Shown here: positions 26,065-35,324 of the stretch, in pieces
How the letters are laid out: every line of letters starts with the position of its first letter
Numbering within the stretch: the stretch's first letter is position 1
Source of the DNA: Candidatus Fermentithermobacillaceae bacterium
GTDB lineage: Bacteria > Bacillota > Sulfobacillia > Fermentithermobacillales > Fermentithermobacillaceae
Assembly (NCBI GenBank): GCA_012837895.1
Contig: DUQH01000144.1
Span: 1-49,367, forward strand
DNA: 49,367 nucleotides
Reading direction: 5' to 3'
Program-made: the position numbers and the translations under genes
The notes under the pieces: model-generated
The model's database searches: none
Seen by the model: the letters and a program-made list of their open reading frames with translations, nothing else
Told to the model about the DNA's origin: nothing

Positions 26065-26711
26065 TCAACTTAATGCTGGCCGTGATGGATTTTATTTACG
26101 GTGTGGTTGGAAACTGGGGCGTAACAATAATGGGTTTGACAATCCTTGTGCGTCTCGTTGTTTTGCCTTTGACGATTCTGCAAGGGCGTTCGGCCAGCCG
26201 GATGGCGTTAATACAACCGGAACTTGACAAGTTACAGAAAAAGTACGCGGACGATCCTGAAAGGCTGAATCTGGAGATCATGGATTTGTACCGCCGCCAC
26301 AAAGTCAACCCCGCTTCAAGCTGCCTTTTGCCCTTTATACAGCTACCTATACTATGGGCAATGATCCGCGCACTGGAAGCTCATGAACAGATGAAGGGCG
26401 CGTCATTTTTCGGCCTTATCCTGGGAGAACCAGCTATGAAACAGGGTACCGGATACGGCGTGGTTGTGGTCGGCTTTACAGTATTAACTACATACCTTGC
26501 TATGCGGCTGTCACCTGCCATGGCTACAGGCCAGCAGCAAGAGGGCCAGAATGCAATGCTCCTTGGAATGCTTGCATTTATGGCTTACTTTTCAATTAGG
26601 TTCGCTACAGCAGTTTCTGTGTACATCATAACTGCCAACTTATTCGGTTTGGTGGAACGGCTTGCGATACCGCGAGGTGAAACTACCGGGGAGGGAGCTC
26701 GGTCCAAGTGA
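26052..26711 (+). CDS. yidC: Membrane protein insertase YidC/SpoIIIJ
   Basis: 219 residues, the short Gram-positive type with about five membrane segments. It lacks a lipoprotein signal; the N-terminus begins directly at the first conserved helix. The groove arginine is in the segment [11 protein letters not shown] (about 31-41). The cytosolic hairpin reads [20 protein letters not shown], then [14 protein letters not shown]. It inserts membrane proteins, alone or with Sec; in spore formers the SpoIIIJ paralogue is needed for forespore development. No second copy is in the window. Confidence 0.92.
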   Translation: MSHIVNLMLAVMDFIYGVVGNWGVTIMGLTILVRLVVLPLTILQGRSASRMALIQPELDKLQKKYADDPERLNLEIMDLYRRHKVNPASSCLLPFIQLPILWAMIRALEAHEQMKGASFFGLILGEPAMKQGTGYGVVVVGFTVLTTYLAMRLSPAMATGQQQEGQNAMLLGMLAFMAYFSIRFATAVSVYIITANLFGLVERLAIPRGETTGEGARSK

Positions 26712-27355
26712 CGAGTATTGAAACAACAGGACGTAGTGTAGAAGAGGCTTTGGAAAGTGCCCTCAGAGAGCTTGGGGTATCAGAAGATGATGTGATTGTT
26801 GAGGTAATTGAGGAGCCCAGCCGTGGATTCCTGGGCATCATCGGAAGCAAAGACGCGAGGATCAGAGTTACCCTGAAAAAGGACAAGGCAGAACTTGCAT
26901 ACGAATTTCTCACAGGGTTACTCCACCGCATGGACCTTCACGGGGTTGTTGAAAGCCGTGGCCAGGGGGATACCCGCTTGCTTACTGTAGACGGTGAGGA
27001 TCTGGGCGTTCTAATCGGCCGCCACGGCCAAACCCTGAAGCACCTGGAGTTTCTTACGAACGTAGTATCCTCGAGAGGCATTGGAAACATCAAAAGGATT
27101 TTTGTGGATGTAGCCGGGTACAGGAAAAGAAAAGAGAAAATCCTCGAAGACCTGGCGAGAAATGCCGCCCGGCGGGTTGAGAGAACCGGGAGAAGCACTA
27201 CCTTGCGGCCTATGGAAGCAAGGGACCGCCGTATTGTCCACCTGGCCTTGCAGAAAAACGGAAGAGTGACTACCCACAGCGAAGGTGATGAACCGTTCAG
27301 GAGGGTGGTTATTTCCCCGCGCAAAAACGCAGGGGCGGTTTCAAGGCAGAGGTAG
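26708..27355 (+). CDS. jag: RNA-binding protein Jag/KhpB
   Basis: 215 residues from a GTG overlapping the yidC stop. Jag-N domain about 1-55 (GRSVEEALESAL, EEPSRGFLGIIG), KH domain about 75-150 (LIGRHGQTLKHLEFL, with the GxxG loop RHGQ), R3H domain about 150-212 (MEARDRRIVHLALQ, then GDEPFRRVVISP). KhpB pairs with KhpA to bind many RNAs and affects cell division and envelope growth. It is the last gene of the rpmH unit. Confidence 0.93.
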   Translation: MTSIETTGRSVEEALESALRELGVSEDDVIVEVIEEPSRGFLGIIGSKDARIRVTLKKDKAELAYEFLTGLLHRMDLHGVVESRGQGDTRLLTVDGEDLGVLIGRHGQTLKHLEFLTNVVSSRGIGNIKRIFVDVAGYRKRKEKILEDLARNAARRVERTGRSTTLRPMEARDRRIVHLALQKNGRVTTHSEGDEPFRRVVISPRKNAGAVSRQR

Positions 27356-27381
27356 TTATAGGCGGCAAAGCAGGATATCTT

Positions 27382-27412
27382 GGGGCTCTGTATTGCAGGG
27401 CCCCTTATCTGT
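27382..27412 (+). terminator. Candidate terminator after jag, with a -10-like box behind it
   Basis: GGGGCTCTG and CAGGGCCCC form a 9-bp stem (one G-T pair) with a 5-base loop, followed by TTATCTGTTT. The T-run is imperfect. A TATAAT at 27432-27437, with only a weak -35, may then start mnmE transcription. Confidence 0.5.
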
Positions 27413-27487
27413 TTGGCCTTGCTGTGTGGGGTATAATTTAGGCGTAAAGAGCCGGTTGAGGCGTTGATACTCCGGGGGTGAAAAGCC

Positions 27488-28873
27488 GTGGACGTAAACC
27501 ATGGGTTGATGGACACCATAGCTGCCATTGCTACCCCTGTTGGCACAGGTGGTATTGCAATTGTCAGGCTCAGCGGCCCAGATGCGTTCGCCATTGCAGG
27601 CAGGATGATAAAGCTCAGGAAAGGCACTGCCCTTGAAGAGATGAAGAGTTGGTCCATGGCTTTAGGTGATGTGCTGGAACAAGCAAGCGGCCGGCTAATC
27701 GACGAATGCATAGTGCTGGTCATGAAGGCATGTAGGTCGTACACAGGAGAACACGTGGTGGAGATCCAGTGCCACGGGGGCACGGTGGTTGCTGAGAAGG
27801 TGCTGAGCCTGGCGTTTAAGCTTGGTGCAAGGCCGGCCGGGCCCGGGGAGTTCACCAAGCGAGCTTTCATCAACGGCAGGATAACCCTTGATGAAGCAGA
27901 AGCGGTGCTGGACATTGTGACATCTTCGTCGGAAGCTGCCCTGTTCCAGGCGGGCAGGCGGCTTAAAGGCGAGCTTGGAGCCATGGTAAGCCGGTGGGAA
28001 GGGCAGATAGTTGACTTGCTGGCTCTGCTTCAAGGCGCCATTGATTTCCCGGAAACAATAGAAGCGGAGAGGTCTGAGATCCAGGGCATGCTTGAGGGCT
28101 TGAAGAACGATATAACTGCCGTACTCGAAAGGGCGCCGTTAGGGCTTGCGCTTTCACAAGGGGTGGAAGTGTGTCTTGTGGGCAGGCCCAATGTGGGCAA
28201 ATCATCCCTGTTTAACGCGCTATTATCCAGGGACAGGGCAATAGTGACAGATGTCCCCGGCACCACACGGGACGTACTCAGGGAAACCACAGAATGGTAC
28301 GGGCTGCCTGTGGTGTTGCTTGACACTGCTGGCCTTAGGGAAACCGGCGAAGTGGTGGAGGCACTTGGGGTTGAGCGGGCCCAAACTGCTGCAACAGAGT
28401 CAAATGTGATACTTTACGTGCTCGATGACACCCAGGGGATTTGCGCCGAAGACGTGAAATGGCTGGACAAGTGGCAAGGGAGAAATTGCCTGGCGGTGGT
28501 TACCAAGACAGACTTAAATAAGAGCCAGGTAGACATAGAGCAGTTAGAGCAGATTTGCGGCGACAGCTGGGTATACGTGTCAGGAGCTACCCGGTTTGGG
28601 GTAGAGGACCTGAAAAAGAAGGTCCAGTCTATGTTTGCTGGCGTGGGCGACCCTGAAGCCCTGGCGCCTGGCTCAGCCAGGCAGGTTGATTGCCTTGAGC
28701 GGGCACTTGATGAAATCGAGGCAGCTATCGAGTACCTGAACCAGGGATGGACAGACGATGTGATAGCATTAGCTCTTGAGGCTGCAGCAGGGGCGCTGAT
28801 GGAGCTTACCGGCAAGCAAGTGAGCGGCGAAACCCTGGACAGGATATTTTCGCGTTTCTGTGTAGGCAAGTAA
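27488..28873 (+). CDS. mnmE: tRNA modification GTPase MnmE
   Basis: 461 residues; GTG start. N-terminal folate-binding domain ([22 protein letters not shown], then [12 protein letters not shown]), central G domain with [17 protein letters not shown] and DTAGLRET, and the invariant C-terminal FCVGK with the catalytic Cys. With MnmG it makes the cmnm5 or nm5 modification on U34 of certain tRNAs. The gene is followed by mnmG after 49 bases. Confidence 0.96.
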   Translation: MDVNHGLMDTIAAIATPVGTGGIAIVRLSGPDAFAIAGRMIKLRKGTALEEMKSWSMALGDVLEQASGRLIDECIVLVMKACRSYTGEHVVEIQCHGGTVVAEKVLSLAFKLGARPAGPGEFTKRAFINGRITLDEAEAVLDIVTSSSEAALFQAGRRLKGELGAMVSRWEGQIVDLLALLQGAIDFPETIEAERSEIQGMLEGLKNDITAVLERAPLGLALSQGVEVCLVGRPNVGKSSLFNALLSRDRAIVTDVPGTTRDVLRETTEWYGLPVVLLDTAGLRETGEVVEALGVERAQTAATESNVILYVLDDTQGICAEDVKWLDKWQGRNCLAVVTKTDLNKSQVDIEQLEQICGDSWVYVSGATRFGVEDLKKKVQSMFAGVGDPEALAPGSARQVDCLERALDEIEAAIEYLNQGWTDDVIALALEAAAGALMELTGKQVSGETLDRIFSRFCVGK

Positions 28874-28922
28874 GTATGCCGGTCAACATGGATTCTTGTC
28901 TTTGAAGGGGGCTAACTCCAGT

Positions 28923-30755
28923 TTGGCAGGAAACGCCTTTGATTTCGATGTGCTGGTTGTAGGCAGCGGGCATGCAGGATGTGAAGCTGCGTTTGCCGCT
29001 GCAAGGTTGGGCATGAAAACGGCCATGGTCACAATGGATGCGCGCAATATCGCAGGCATGCCCTGCAACCCTTCTATAGGCGGGCCTGGGAAAGCGCAGA
29101 TAGTGGCTGAAATCGATGCCCTGGGCGGCGAGATCGCGCTTGCCACTGACAAGACGGCAATTGAGATGAGGCTTCTTAACGCATCAAAGGGGCCTGCGGT
29201 GCAATCGTTGAGAGCACAGGTGGACAAACACGCCTATTCAGCTTACATGCGCAACAAGATCAACGAGCTAGGGATTACGCTGGTAGAAGGCATGGTTACA
29301 GAAGTGATGGTGCGCCACGGGCGGGCTTATGGTGTGGCCCTCGGAGACGGCAGCGTGATCCGCTCCAGGACGGTGGTGCTTTGCACCGGGGTTTACCTTG
29401 AGAGTAGGATTTTCATAGGGTCTGAGGTAATCGAATCAGGGCCTATAGGAGAACCCAGCGCCAAGGGCCTTTCGGCATGCCTGGCGGATCTCGGGTTTCA
29501 ACTGGGGAGGTTTAAGACAGGCACGTCCCCGCGGATCCTGAAAAGCAGCATCGACTGGGACAGGCTTGTACGAGAAAAGGGAGTCGACAAGCCGGTTGCG
29601 CTCTCGTTCATGTCCGTTCCCAAACTGTGGGATAAGGACGTGTGCTATTCGACTTACACCAACGAACGTACCCATGAAGTCATAAGGGAGAATATTGACC
29701 GGGCGCCGCTTTTTGACGGCACCATAAAAGGCGTGGGTCCCAGATACTGCCCTTCGATTGAAGATAAAGTGATGAGGTTCCCTGACAGGAAGCGTCACCA
29801 GCTATACTTTGAAATTGAGTCTGAAGAAAGCGACGATGTGTACATCCTGGGGCTTTCAACCAGCCTGCCTGAAGACGTCCAGTACCAGATGCTTTACACT
29901 ATCCCGGGGCTTTCCAGGGCGAAGATCACCAGGCCCGGATATGCCATTGAATATGATTACATGGTTCCGTCTCAGATCAGCACCACTTTTGAAGTACAAG
30001 GGCTTGAAGGGCTCTTTACTGCAGGCCAGATCAACGGCACGTCAGGCTATGAGGAAGCGGCTGCCCAAGGGCTACTAGCAGGAGTTAACGCGGTCATGAA
30101 GCTGAAAGAAGAGGAGCCCCTGATCCTGGGCAGGAAAGAAGCATATATCGGCGTGCTGCTGGACGACCTGGTGAGCACCGTGATTGAAGAGCCTTACAGG
30201 ATGCTCACGTCAAGGGCAGAGCACAGGCTGTTCTTGAGGCATTCAAACGCAGATATGAGGCTGACTCCTGCAGGCAGAAGGGTTGGACTGGTTTCAGATG
30301 AGAGGTGGCAGGCATTTTGCCGCAAGGCTGAACTCATGGACAAAGGCAGGACTTTGCTGGAACATACAGTATCAGGCAAGGCGGTAAAGGATTTGCTAAG
30401 GAGCCCTGACAAACGTATAGAGGATTTCTTTGATGCAGTTCCAGAACTAGGCATCTTACCTGATGAAGTCCTGTCTGAGATCGAGATTGAAGCTAAGTAT
30501 GCAGGATTTATAGAAAGGCAGGACAGGGAGGCCAGGCGGCTCAGGCGCCACCTTGACAAGAAACTGCCTGAAGGAGTGGACTGGCGCCGGGTCAGGAGTT
30601 TGTCCCGTGAGACCATTGACAAACTGGTAAGATACCGCCCCCGGACCATAGGTAAAGCCCTGTCTGTGGGGGTTTCCCCTTCTGATGCCCTGGTGATACT
30701 GGCCATGCTCAGGGGAGGCAAACTAGGGCGGGGACCTGCAGGCAGGAAGGCGTGA
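28923..30755 (+). CDS. mnmG: tRNA uridine-5-carboxymethylaminomethyl modification enzyme MnmG
   Basis: 610 residues from a TTG at 28923, which has GAAGGGGG 11 bases upstream; the frame is open to 28896 but that TTG has no site. FAD-binding [12 protein letters not shown] at about 10-21; [10 protein letters not shown]-like [19 protein letters not shown]-type GTSPRIL; C-terminal RAEHRL and ANAxxR-like motifs are present. It forms a heterotetramer with MnmE. The stop is close to the rsmG start. Confidence 0.95.
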   Translation: MAGNAFDFDVLVVGSGHAGCEAAFAAARLGMKTAMVTMDARNIAGMPCNPSIGGPGKAQIVAEIDALGGEIALATDKTAIEMRLLNASKGPAVQSLRAQVDKHAYSAYMRNKINELGITLVEGMVTEVMVRHGRAYGVALGDGSVIRSRTVVLCTGVYLESRIFIGSEVIESGPIGEPSAKGLSACLADLGFQLGRFKTGTSPRILKSSIDWDRLVREKGVDKPVALSFMSVPKLWDKDVCYSTYTNERTHEVIRENIDRAPLFDGTIKGVGPRYCPSIEDKVMRFPDRKRHQLYFEIESEESDDVYILGLSTSLPEDVQYQMLYTIPGLSRAKITRPGYAIEYDYMVPSQISTTFEVQGLEGLFTAGQINGTSGYEEAAAQGLLAGVNAVMKLKEEEPLILGRKEAYIGVLLDDLVSTVIEEPYRMLTSRAEHRLFLRHSNADMRLTPAGRRVGLVSDERWQAFCRKAELMDKGRTLLEHTVSGKAVKDLLRSPDKRIEDFFDAVPELGILPDEVLSEIEIEAKYAGFIERQDREARRLRRHLDKKLPEGVDWRRVRSLSRETIDKLVRYRPRTIGKALSVGVSPSDALVILAMLRGGKLGRGPAGRKA

Positions 30756-30766
30756 GGAGGTTAACA

Positions 30767-31513
30767 GTGGGTCAGAACAAGTTTCACCCAGAGGCATATG
30801 TCGCCGAAGCGCTTGGTACATTTGACAAAGCCATCCGTGCCATGGGGATACAAGTGCCTGAAGCTGGCCGCCTCCTGGTTGAGGGATGGCTAGAGTTTTT
30901 CGTCACCTGGAAAGGAAGGCGAGTTGCAGGGTTTGATGACCCTTGCGAGTTGGCTGTGAAACTCCTTGCCGATTCGTTTGCGATTGGCCTGGTCGAGGAC
31001 GTGTGCCGTGGGGGTACTGCGGTTGATCTCGGCAGCGGCAACGGCTGGCCCGGGCTTGTGTTGAGCGCCATGAGAAGGTGCCCGCAGGTAAGCTTGCTTG
31101 ACTCAAGGGAAGGTGCGTGCGACTTCCTCAGGGGTTTTGTGCGCAGCAGCGGAATTCCTGGGGTTGATGTGGTGCAGGTCAGGGCTGAAGAAGCCGGCCG
31201 TGATAAGCTATTCAGGGAAAAATACTCCCTTGCTGTGTCCAGGGCAATGGCCATGCCCGGGATTGTACTGGAACTGTGTTCAGGTTTGGTCTCAGTTGGC
31301 GGAAAAGCTGCGCTCTGGATCGGGCCCGGGCAAGAAATACCCCAAGCAGGGCCTGGTTTAGCCCTCACAGGCATGGAACTGGAAACTGAGATAGGATACA
31401 CCTTGCCTTGGGGCATGGGAGACAGGGTCCTGGCAGTGTACAAGAAAGTCAAGGGTTTGGGGGACGGCTATCCCAGGAGGTATGCCGCAATAAGAAAAAA
31501 GCCCCTGGTATGA
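30767..31513 (+). CDS. rsmG: 16S rRNA (guanine527-N7)-methyltransferase RsmG
   Basis: 248 residues from a GTG at 30767, with GAGGAGG six bases upstream and 11 bases past the mnmG stop. The SAM loop is AVDLGSGNGWPGLVLS, which differs from the common DIGSGAGFPG; SRAMAMP follows. It methylates G527 of 16S rRNA in the 530 loop; loss gives low-level streptomycin resistance in other bacteria. The mnmE-mnmG-rsmG order is the classic origin-side arrangement. Confidence 0.93.
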   Translation: MGQNKFHPEAYVAEALGTFDKAIRAMGIQVPEAGRLLVEGWLEFFVTWKGRRVAGFDDPCELAVKLLADSFAIGLVEDVCRGGTAVDLGSGNGWPGLVLSAMRRCPQVSLLDSREGACDFLRGFVRSSGIPGVDVVQVRAEEAGRDKLFREKYSLAVSRAMAMPGIVLELCSGLVSVGGKAALWIGPGQEIPQAGPGLALTGMELETEIGYTLPWGMGDRVLAVYKKVKGLGDGYPRRYAAIRKKPLV

Positions 31514-31573
31514 CAAAAATAGGCAGGGAATAACTGGGAATCAGTCGAACAGTCACCGTGGAGGTGGTTTTTT

Positions 31574-32371
31574 ATGTCTACGGTGGCTGCCGGCAAGTTC
31601 GAGAGCATAGAAGTACCTATCAGCGCTATAGATTTGAGGGAAGGGTCGTTCCTACCAGGGGGCGAAGAGGCAGTATCCCGTGCTGTGCTGGTTTCTCTTA
31701 TAAAAGGAACCGGCCAACCTGTGTTGGTAAGGCCGTTAGGAAACAGGTACGAACTGGTGGCAGGCGATCTGGAATACTGGGTTGCCAGGGCTAGGGGTGA
31801 GGAGGTCATCACCTGCTGGGTCCAAGAAATGGACGACGTCACCGCGCTGCTAACCCGGATAGCTGAAGGTGCCAGGCGGAAAGACATTAACCCTGTGGAA
31901 GAAGCCAAACTCATATCTCGACTTGTCCACGACTACGGGATGAGCCATCAGGAAATCGCCATCAGGTGCGGCAGGAGGCAGTGCACTATTTCCAACAAGC
32001 TAAGGTTGCTCAGACTACCAGATAAGATCCTCGACGCCCTTAAATCCGGCCAGATCGGCGAAAGGCAAGCCAGAGCTTTATTGACTGTTCCCGGAGAGAG
32101 CAAACAGCTAGAACTGTTTCGCAGGTGTGTTAGAATGAAACTGACCGCAGGGCAAATGGAAGAACTATGCAAGCTGTCTTCGGGTAAAGCAACTTTGAGG
32201 GGGATGTTGCCCCCGCGGAAACACAAGTTGGTTTTCAAAGATCCCAGGATATTTCAGAACACTCTGCGGAGAATCGTAGCTGAAATGAAAAAGGCAGGAC
32301 TTGATGTTGTATACAGAGAAGAAGTGAAGGAAAAATCGTGGGAGTTTAGGGTGTTGTGTCGAAAGTCGTAG
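31574..32371 (+). CDS. noc: Noc-like ParB-family nucleoid protein with degenerate CTP-binding motifs
   Basis: 265 residues; ATG with GGAGGTGG. The helix-turn-helix at about 125-160 reads SHQEIAIRCGRRQCTISNKLRLLRLP, very close to the Noc version, and the C-terminal dimer domain (KDPRIFQNTLRRI) also matches Noc. The N-terminal nucleotide domain has lost its landmarks: the usual GERRWRA is AGDLEYWVA, and ENLQR is replaced by EGARR. The membrane-binding amphipathic helix of Bacillus Noc is not apparent. Position between rsmG and parA is that of noc. DNA binding is likely; CTP-clamp or membrane functions are doubtful. Confidence 0.75.
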   Translation: MSTVAAGKFESIEVPISAIDLREGSFLPGGEEAVSRAVLVSLIKGTGQPVLVRPLGNRYELVAGDLEYWVARARGEEVITCWVQEMDDVTALLTRIAEGARRKDINPVEEAKLISRLVHDYGMSHQEIAIRCGRRQCTISNKLRLLRLPDKILDALKSGQIGERQARALLTVPGESKQLELFRRCVRMKLTAGQMEELCKLSSGKATLRGMLPPRKHKLVFKDPRIFQNTLRRIVAEMKKAGLDVVYREEVKEKSWEFRVLCRKS

Positions 32372-33141
32372 CTATTGCTAACCAAAAAGGCGGAGTAGGT
32401 AAAACCACCACAGCTATTAACCTTGGAGCTTGTCTGGGTGAACTTGGCCGGACCATATTGATCGTAGACGCGGATCCGCAGGGGAATGCCACAAGCGGCC
32501 TTGGCATTGACAGGAGCAAGCTTGACTATTCTTTGTACGATTGCCTTGTCCGGGATGTGGAACCCATAGAAGCTCTCAGGGCTACAGAATACCCTGGATT
32601 GTGGCTGTTGCCTTCTTCGCTGGACCTGGCCGGGGCTGAAATCGAACTGGTCGGGATGGAGCAGAGGGAACATAGGTTGAAGAGAGTGGTCGGTAAGATA
32701 AGGGACAATTATGACTATGTGTTCATCGACTGCCCGCCGTCCCTTGGTTTGCTCACAGTCAACGCGTTGGCAGCTGCCGATTCGGTGTTGATTCCTATCC
32801 AATGCGAATACTACGCCCTGGAAGGACTGACCCAGCTCCTAAGTACTATCAAGCTGATAAGGAACAGGCTTAACTCAAGCTTGGAGCTGGAAGGCGTGCT
32901 GCTCACCATGTTCGACGGCCGCACAAACCTGGCTCTACAGGTAGCTGAAGAAGTTAAGCGGTATTTCCGCGATCAGGTGTTTTCAACCATAATCCCCAGG
33001 AACGTCAGGTTGTCTGAAGCACCGTCCCACGGTAAACCCATTACGATTTACGATAAGAGATCAAGGGGAGCAGAAGTGTACCGGGAACTTGCAGAGGAGG
33101 TGTTGCGCCGTGGCCAGGAGAGGTCTTGGAAGGGGCATTGA
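32356..33141 (+). CDS. parA: Chromosome partitioning ATPase ParA (Soj)
   Basis: 261 residues from a GTG that overlaps noc by 16 bases. The deviant Walker A is KGGVGKTTTA at the N-terminus; DADPQGNATSG and DCPPSLGLLTVNAL follow. It is the ATP-dependent partner of ParB in origin segregation and, in Bacillus, also regulates DnaA. The end overlaps the start of parB by 32 bases. Confidence 0.95.
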   Translation: MSKVVAIANQKGGVGKTTTAINLGACLGELGRTILIVDADPQGNATSGLGIDRSKLDYSLYDCLVRDVEPIEALRATEYPGLWLLPSSLDLAGAEIELVGMEQREHRLKRVVGKIRDNYDYVFIDCPPSLGLLTVNALAAADSVLIPIQCEYYALEGLTQLLSTIKLIRNRLNSSLELEGVLLTMFDGRTNLALQVAEEVKRYFRDQVFSTIIPRNVRLSEAPSHGKPITIYDKRSRGAEVYRELAEEVLRRGQERSWKGH

Positions 33142-33964
33142 CTCGTTGATCCCGGCAGTGCTTGAAGACCAGGGCGAAGAGATTTTGCAGGTGGATCCAA
33201 AGGACATTAGAGCTAACCCGTATCAACCCAGGCAGGTTTTTGACGACGCAGCTATTGAAGAATTAGCTGCCTCCATGGTGGAACACGGAATAATCCAACC
33301 CTTAATAGTGAGACGGTATGACGCCGGGTACCAGTTGGTTGCAGGCGAACGGCGGCTGAGGGCTGCGATGCGGGCAGGGCTGGACAAGGTACCTGTGGTG
33401 GTCAAGAGCTTGAGCGACCGGGAAGCCATGGAGCTTTCCCTGGTTGAAAACTTGCAGAGAGAAGACTTAGGGCCCCTTGAGGAAGCTGAAGCTTATAGGA
33501 GATTGTCTGAAGAGTTCGGGCTAACCCAGGAGCAGATAGCCCAACGGGTAGGAAAGAGCAGGTCTGACATTGCTAACACTCTACGGTTGCTGAGGCTGGA
33601 GCCTGAAGTCAAACAACTGATTAACGAAGGGAAGATATCAGGCGGACATGGCCGTGCGCTCGTTGGCCTTCCAAGAGAGCAGCAGCTATCAATTGCCAGG
33701 AGCATAGTCGAAAGAGGGCTTTCTGTGAGAAGCACTGAGGAGACTGTTGCATCCAAGGTGGCCAACAAGAAACCCAGACAGAAGAAGTCACAAGCCATGC
33801 GCATCAGAGAAGCTGAAGAGCTCCTTGCAGCTGCCCTTGGCAGCCCGGTTGTGGTGAAAAGGCAGGGTACAAAAGGCACGATTAGCATTAGTTTTTTTGG
33901 GCCTGAAGATCTAGAACGGTTGATTGAGGTCATAAGCGGGAACAATCCAAGATCCCAGCCATGA
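33110..33964 (+). CDS. parB: Chromosome partitioning protein ParB (Spo0J)
   Basis: 284 residues from a GTG at 33110 (MARRGLGRGID after start conversion), GAGGAGG nine bases upstream. The N-terminal RGLGRGIDSLIP contacts ParA; NPYQPRQ, GERRLRA and VENLQREDL are intact CTP-binding motifs, unlike the Noc-like neighbour; the helix-turn-helix is LTQEQIAQRVGKSRSDIANTL. It should load at parS, slide as a CTP clamp and recruit SMC. A perfect parS site begins at the base after its stop. Confidence 0.95.
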   Translation: MARRGLGRGIDSLIPAVLEDQGEEILQVDPKDIRANPYQPRQVFDDAAIEELAASMVEHGIIQPLIVRRYDAGYQLVAGERRLRAAMRAGLDKVPVVVKSLSDREAMELSLVENLQREDLGPLEEAEAYRRLSEEFGLTQEQIAQRVGKSRSDIANTLRLLRLEPEVKQLINEGKISGGHGRALVGLPREQQLSIARSIVERGLSVRSTEETVASKVANKKPRQKKSQAMRIREAEELLAAALGSPVVVKRQGTKGTISISFFGPEDLERLIEVISGNNPRSQP

Positions 33965-33980
33965 TGTTTCACGTGAAACA
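33965..33980. promoter_or_regulatory. parS centromere site
   Basis: TGTTTCACGTGAAACA is a perfect 16-base palindrome matching the ParB-binding consensus. It lies between parB and alr, about 10 kb from oriC. I found no second exact copy in the window. Confidence 0.95.
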
Positions 33981-34007
33981 TTGGGTAACATAGGAGGAAC
34001 CGTAATA

Positions 34008-35135
34008 ATGGCAGAACCCCTAAGGCCGGTATGGGCTGAAGTAAACCTTGGCAACTTCAAGAAGAATTTGCATGCAGTGAGGGAACTTGTATCGCCACAG
34101 GCACAAGTCCTGGCTGTGGTCAAAGCCAACGCCTATGGTATCGGAGCGGTGCCTGCCTCCAAAGCTGCCATGGAGGTGCCAGGCGTAGTAGGCCTGGCTG
34201 TAGCTACGCCGGAAGAAGCGGTAGAACTCAGGGAAGCAGGCTTGAGCGATATGATCCTGGTGCTCGGCCCTGTCACAAGTGATGCCGCCCGGGTGCTGGC
34301 GCAACTCGGGATTTCAATCACTGTGACTTCCGTTGCAGGAGTGCTTGACGCAGAGCTGGCAGGCCAAGCCGCAGGTAAGAAGAGCAAGATCCACATTAAA
34401 GTTGAAACCGGAATGGGAAGAGTAGGGTTCCTTCCCGGTGAAGACTTGGGACAAGTTCTTGAACTTATATCAAGATCCAGCCACATTGAAGTAGAAGGAG
34501 TGTTTTCTCACTTCTCAGCTGCCGATACTGACCCGGAATACACCGGTTTGCAGCTTAGGAACTTTGAGAACGCACGTAAGCAGGTAGAAGCGGCGGGTAT
34601 CAAGCCGCGCTTCGTCCACCTGTCAAATTCAGCGGCAATCCTGGACTTGCCTGAGGCACATTTCGATTTGGTGCGCCCGGGAATCATGATTTACGGATGC
34701 TACCCGCATCCTTCCCTGGCAGACAAGGCACAACTGTATCCGGTGGTTTCGCTCAAGGCACGGATATCCCATGTGAAGCGTGTCGGGCCGGGGGCCTCCA
34801 TCGGCTACGGCAGGACCTACACAATCTCACAGCCGGCGGAAATAGCCACAATCCCCATTGGTTATGCAGACGGGTATCCCAGGTCGCTATCGAACAAAGC
34901 TTCGGTCCTGATAAGGGGCAGGAGATATCCCATAGCGGGCAGGATATGCATGGACCAGTCAATGATCGATATTACAGGAGAACCGGGAATAACCCCAGGC
35001 GAAGTGGTTACTCTTATCGGCACTGACGGAGATGAAACCATAACCCTGGACGAGATAGCGGAGCTCGCAGGCACCATTTCACACGAAATCCTCACAGGGA
35101 TGAGTTCAAGGGTGCCCCGCATTTACATTGAATGA
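34008..35135 (+). CDS. alr: Alanine racemase
   Basis: 375 residues from ATG at 34008, TAGGAGG ten bases upstream, rather than the TTG at 33981. The PLP lysine is K39 in AVVKANAYGIG; the second catalytic base is Y267 in SIGYGRTY. It supplies D-alanine for peptidoglycan. It follows parS directly, so ParB spreading could influence it; that is inference. Spore formers often have two alanine racemases; only this one is seen here. Confidence 0.95.
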   Translation: MAEPLRPVWAEVNLGNFKKNLHAVRELVSPQAQVLAVVKANAYGIGAVPASKAAMEVPGVVGLAVATPEEAVELREAGLSDMILVLGPVTSDAARVLAQLGISITVTSVAGVLDAELAGQAAGKKSKIHIKVETGMGRVGFLPGEDLGQVLELISRSSHIEVEGVFSHFSAADTDPEYTGLQLRNFENARKQVEAAGIKPRFVHLSNSAAILDLPEAHFDLVRPGIMIYGCYPHPSLADKAQLYPVVSLKARISHVKRVGPGASIGYGRTYTISQPAEIATIPIGYADGYPRSLSNKASVLIRGRRYPIAGRICMDQSMIDITGEPGITPGEVVTLIGTDGDETITLDEIAELAGTISHEILTGMSSRVPRIYIE

Positions 35136-35324
35136 TAGGATCTGACTTGTGCTGTCGCACTTAGGCGGGACACAAAACTCTCACCTGGAAAGATCCTGGC
35201 AGGATTACCGTGAGAAACGTCGAATGTTATACCGATGGTGTCGCTTTATCCCTTTGGCACCGCGATCTTGGCGGAACAGATCAAAGGGTACATATCTTGG
35301 AGAAGTCTCGGAGGAGTTTCACGT

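Noticed and set aside
26938-27984. Long open frame of 348 codons on the minus strand across jag and mnmE
   Set aside because: It lies opposite two strongly conserved genes, has low-complexity Ser/Pro/Thr-rich translation and no recognisable family; it is a shadow frame.
28045-28060. Noc-binding-like palindrome in mnmE (ATTTCCCGGAAAC), with a similar one near 39,000
   Set aside because: Both lack the full ATTTCCCGGGAAAT symmetry; too weak to call, and no perfect copy was seen.
32356-32364. Spo0A-box-like TGTCGAA at the parA start
   Set aside because: A seven-base match is expected by chance several times in this length; it has no promoter context.
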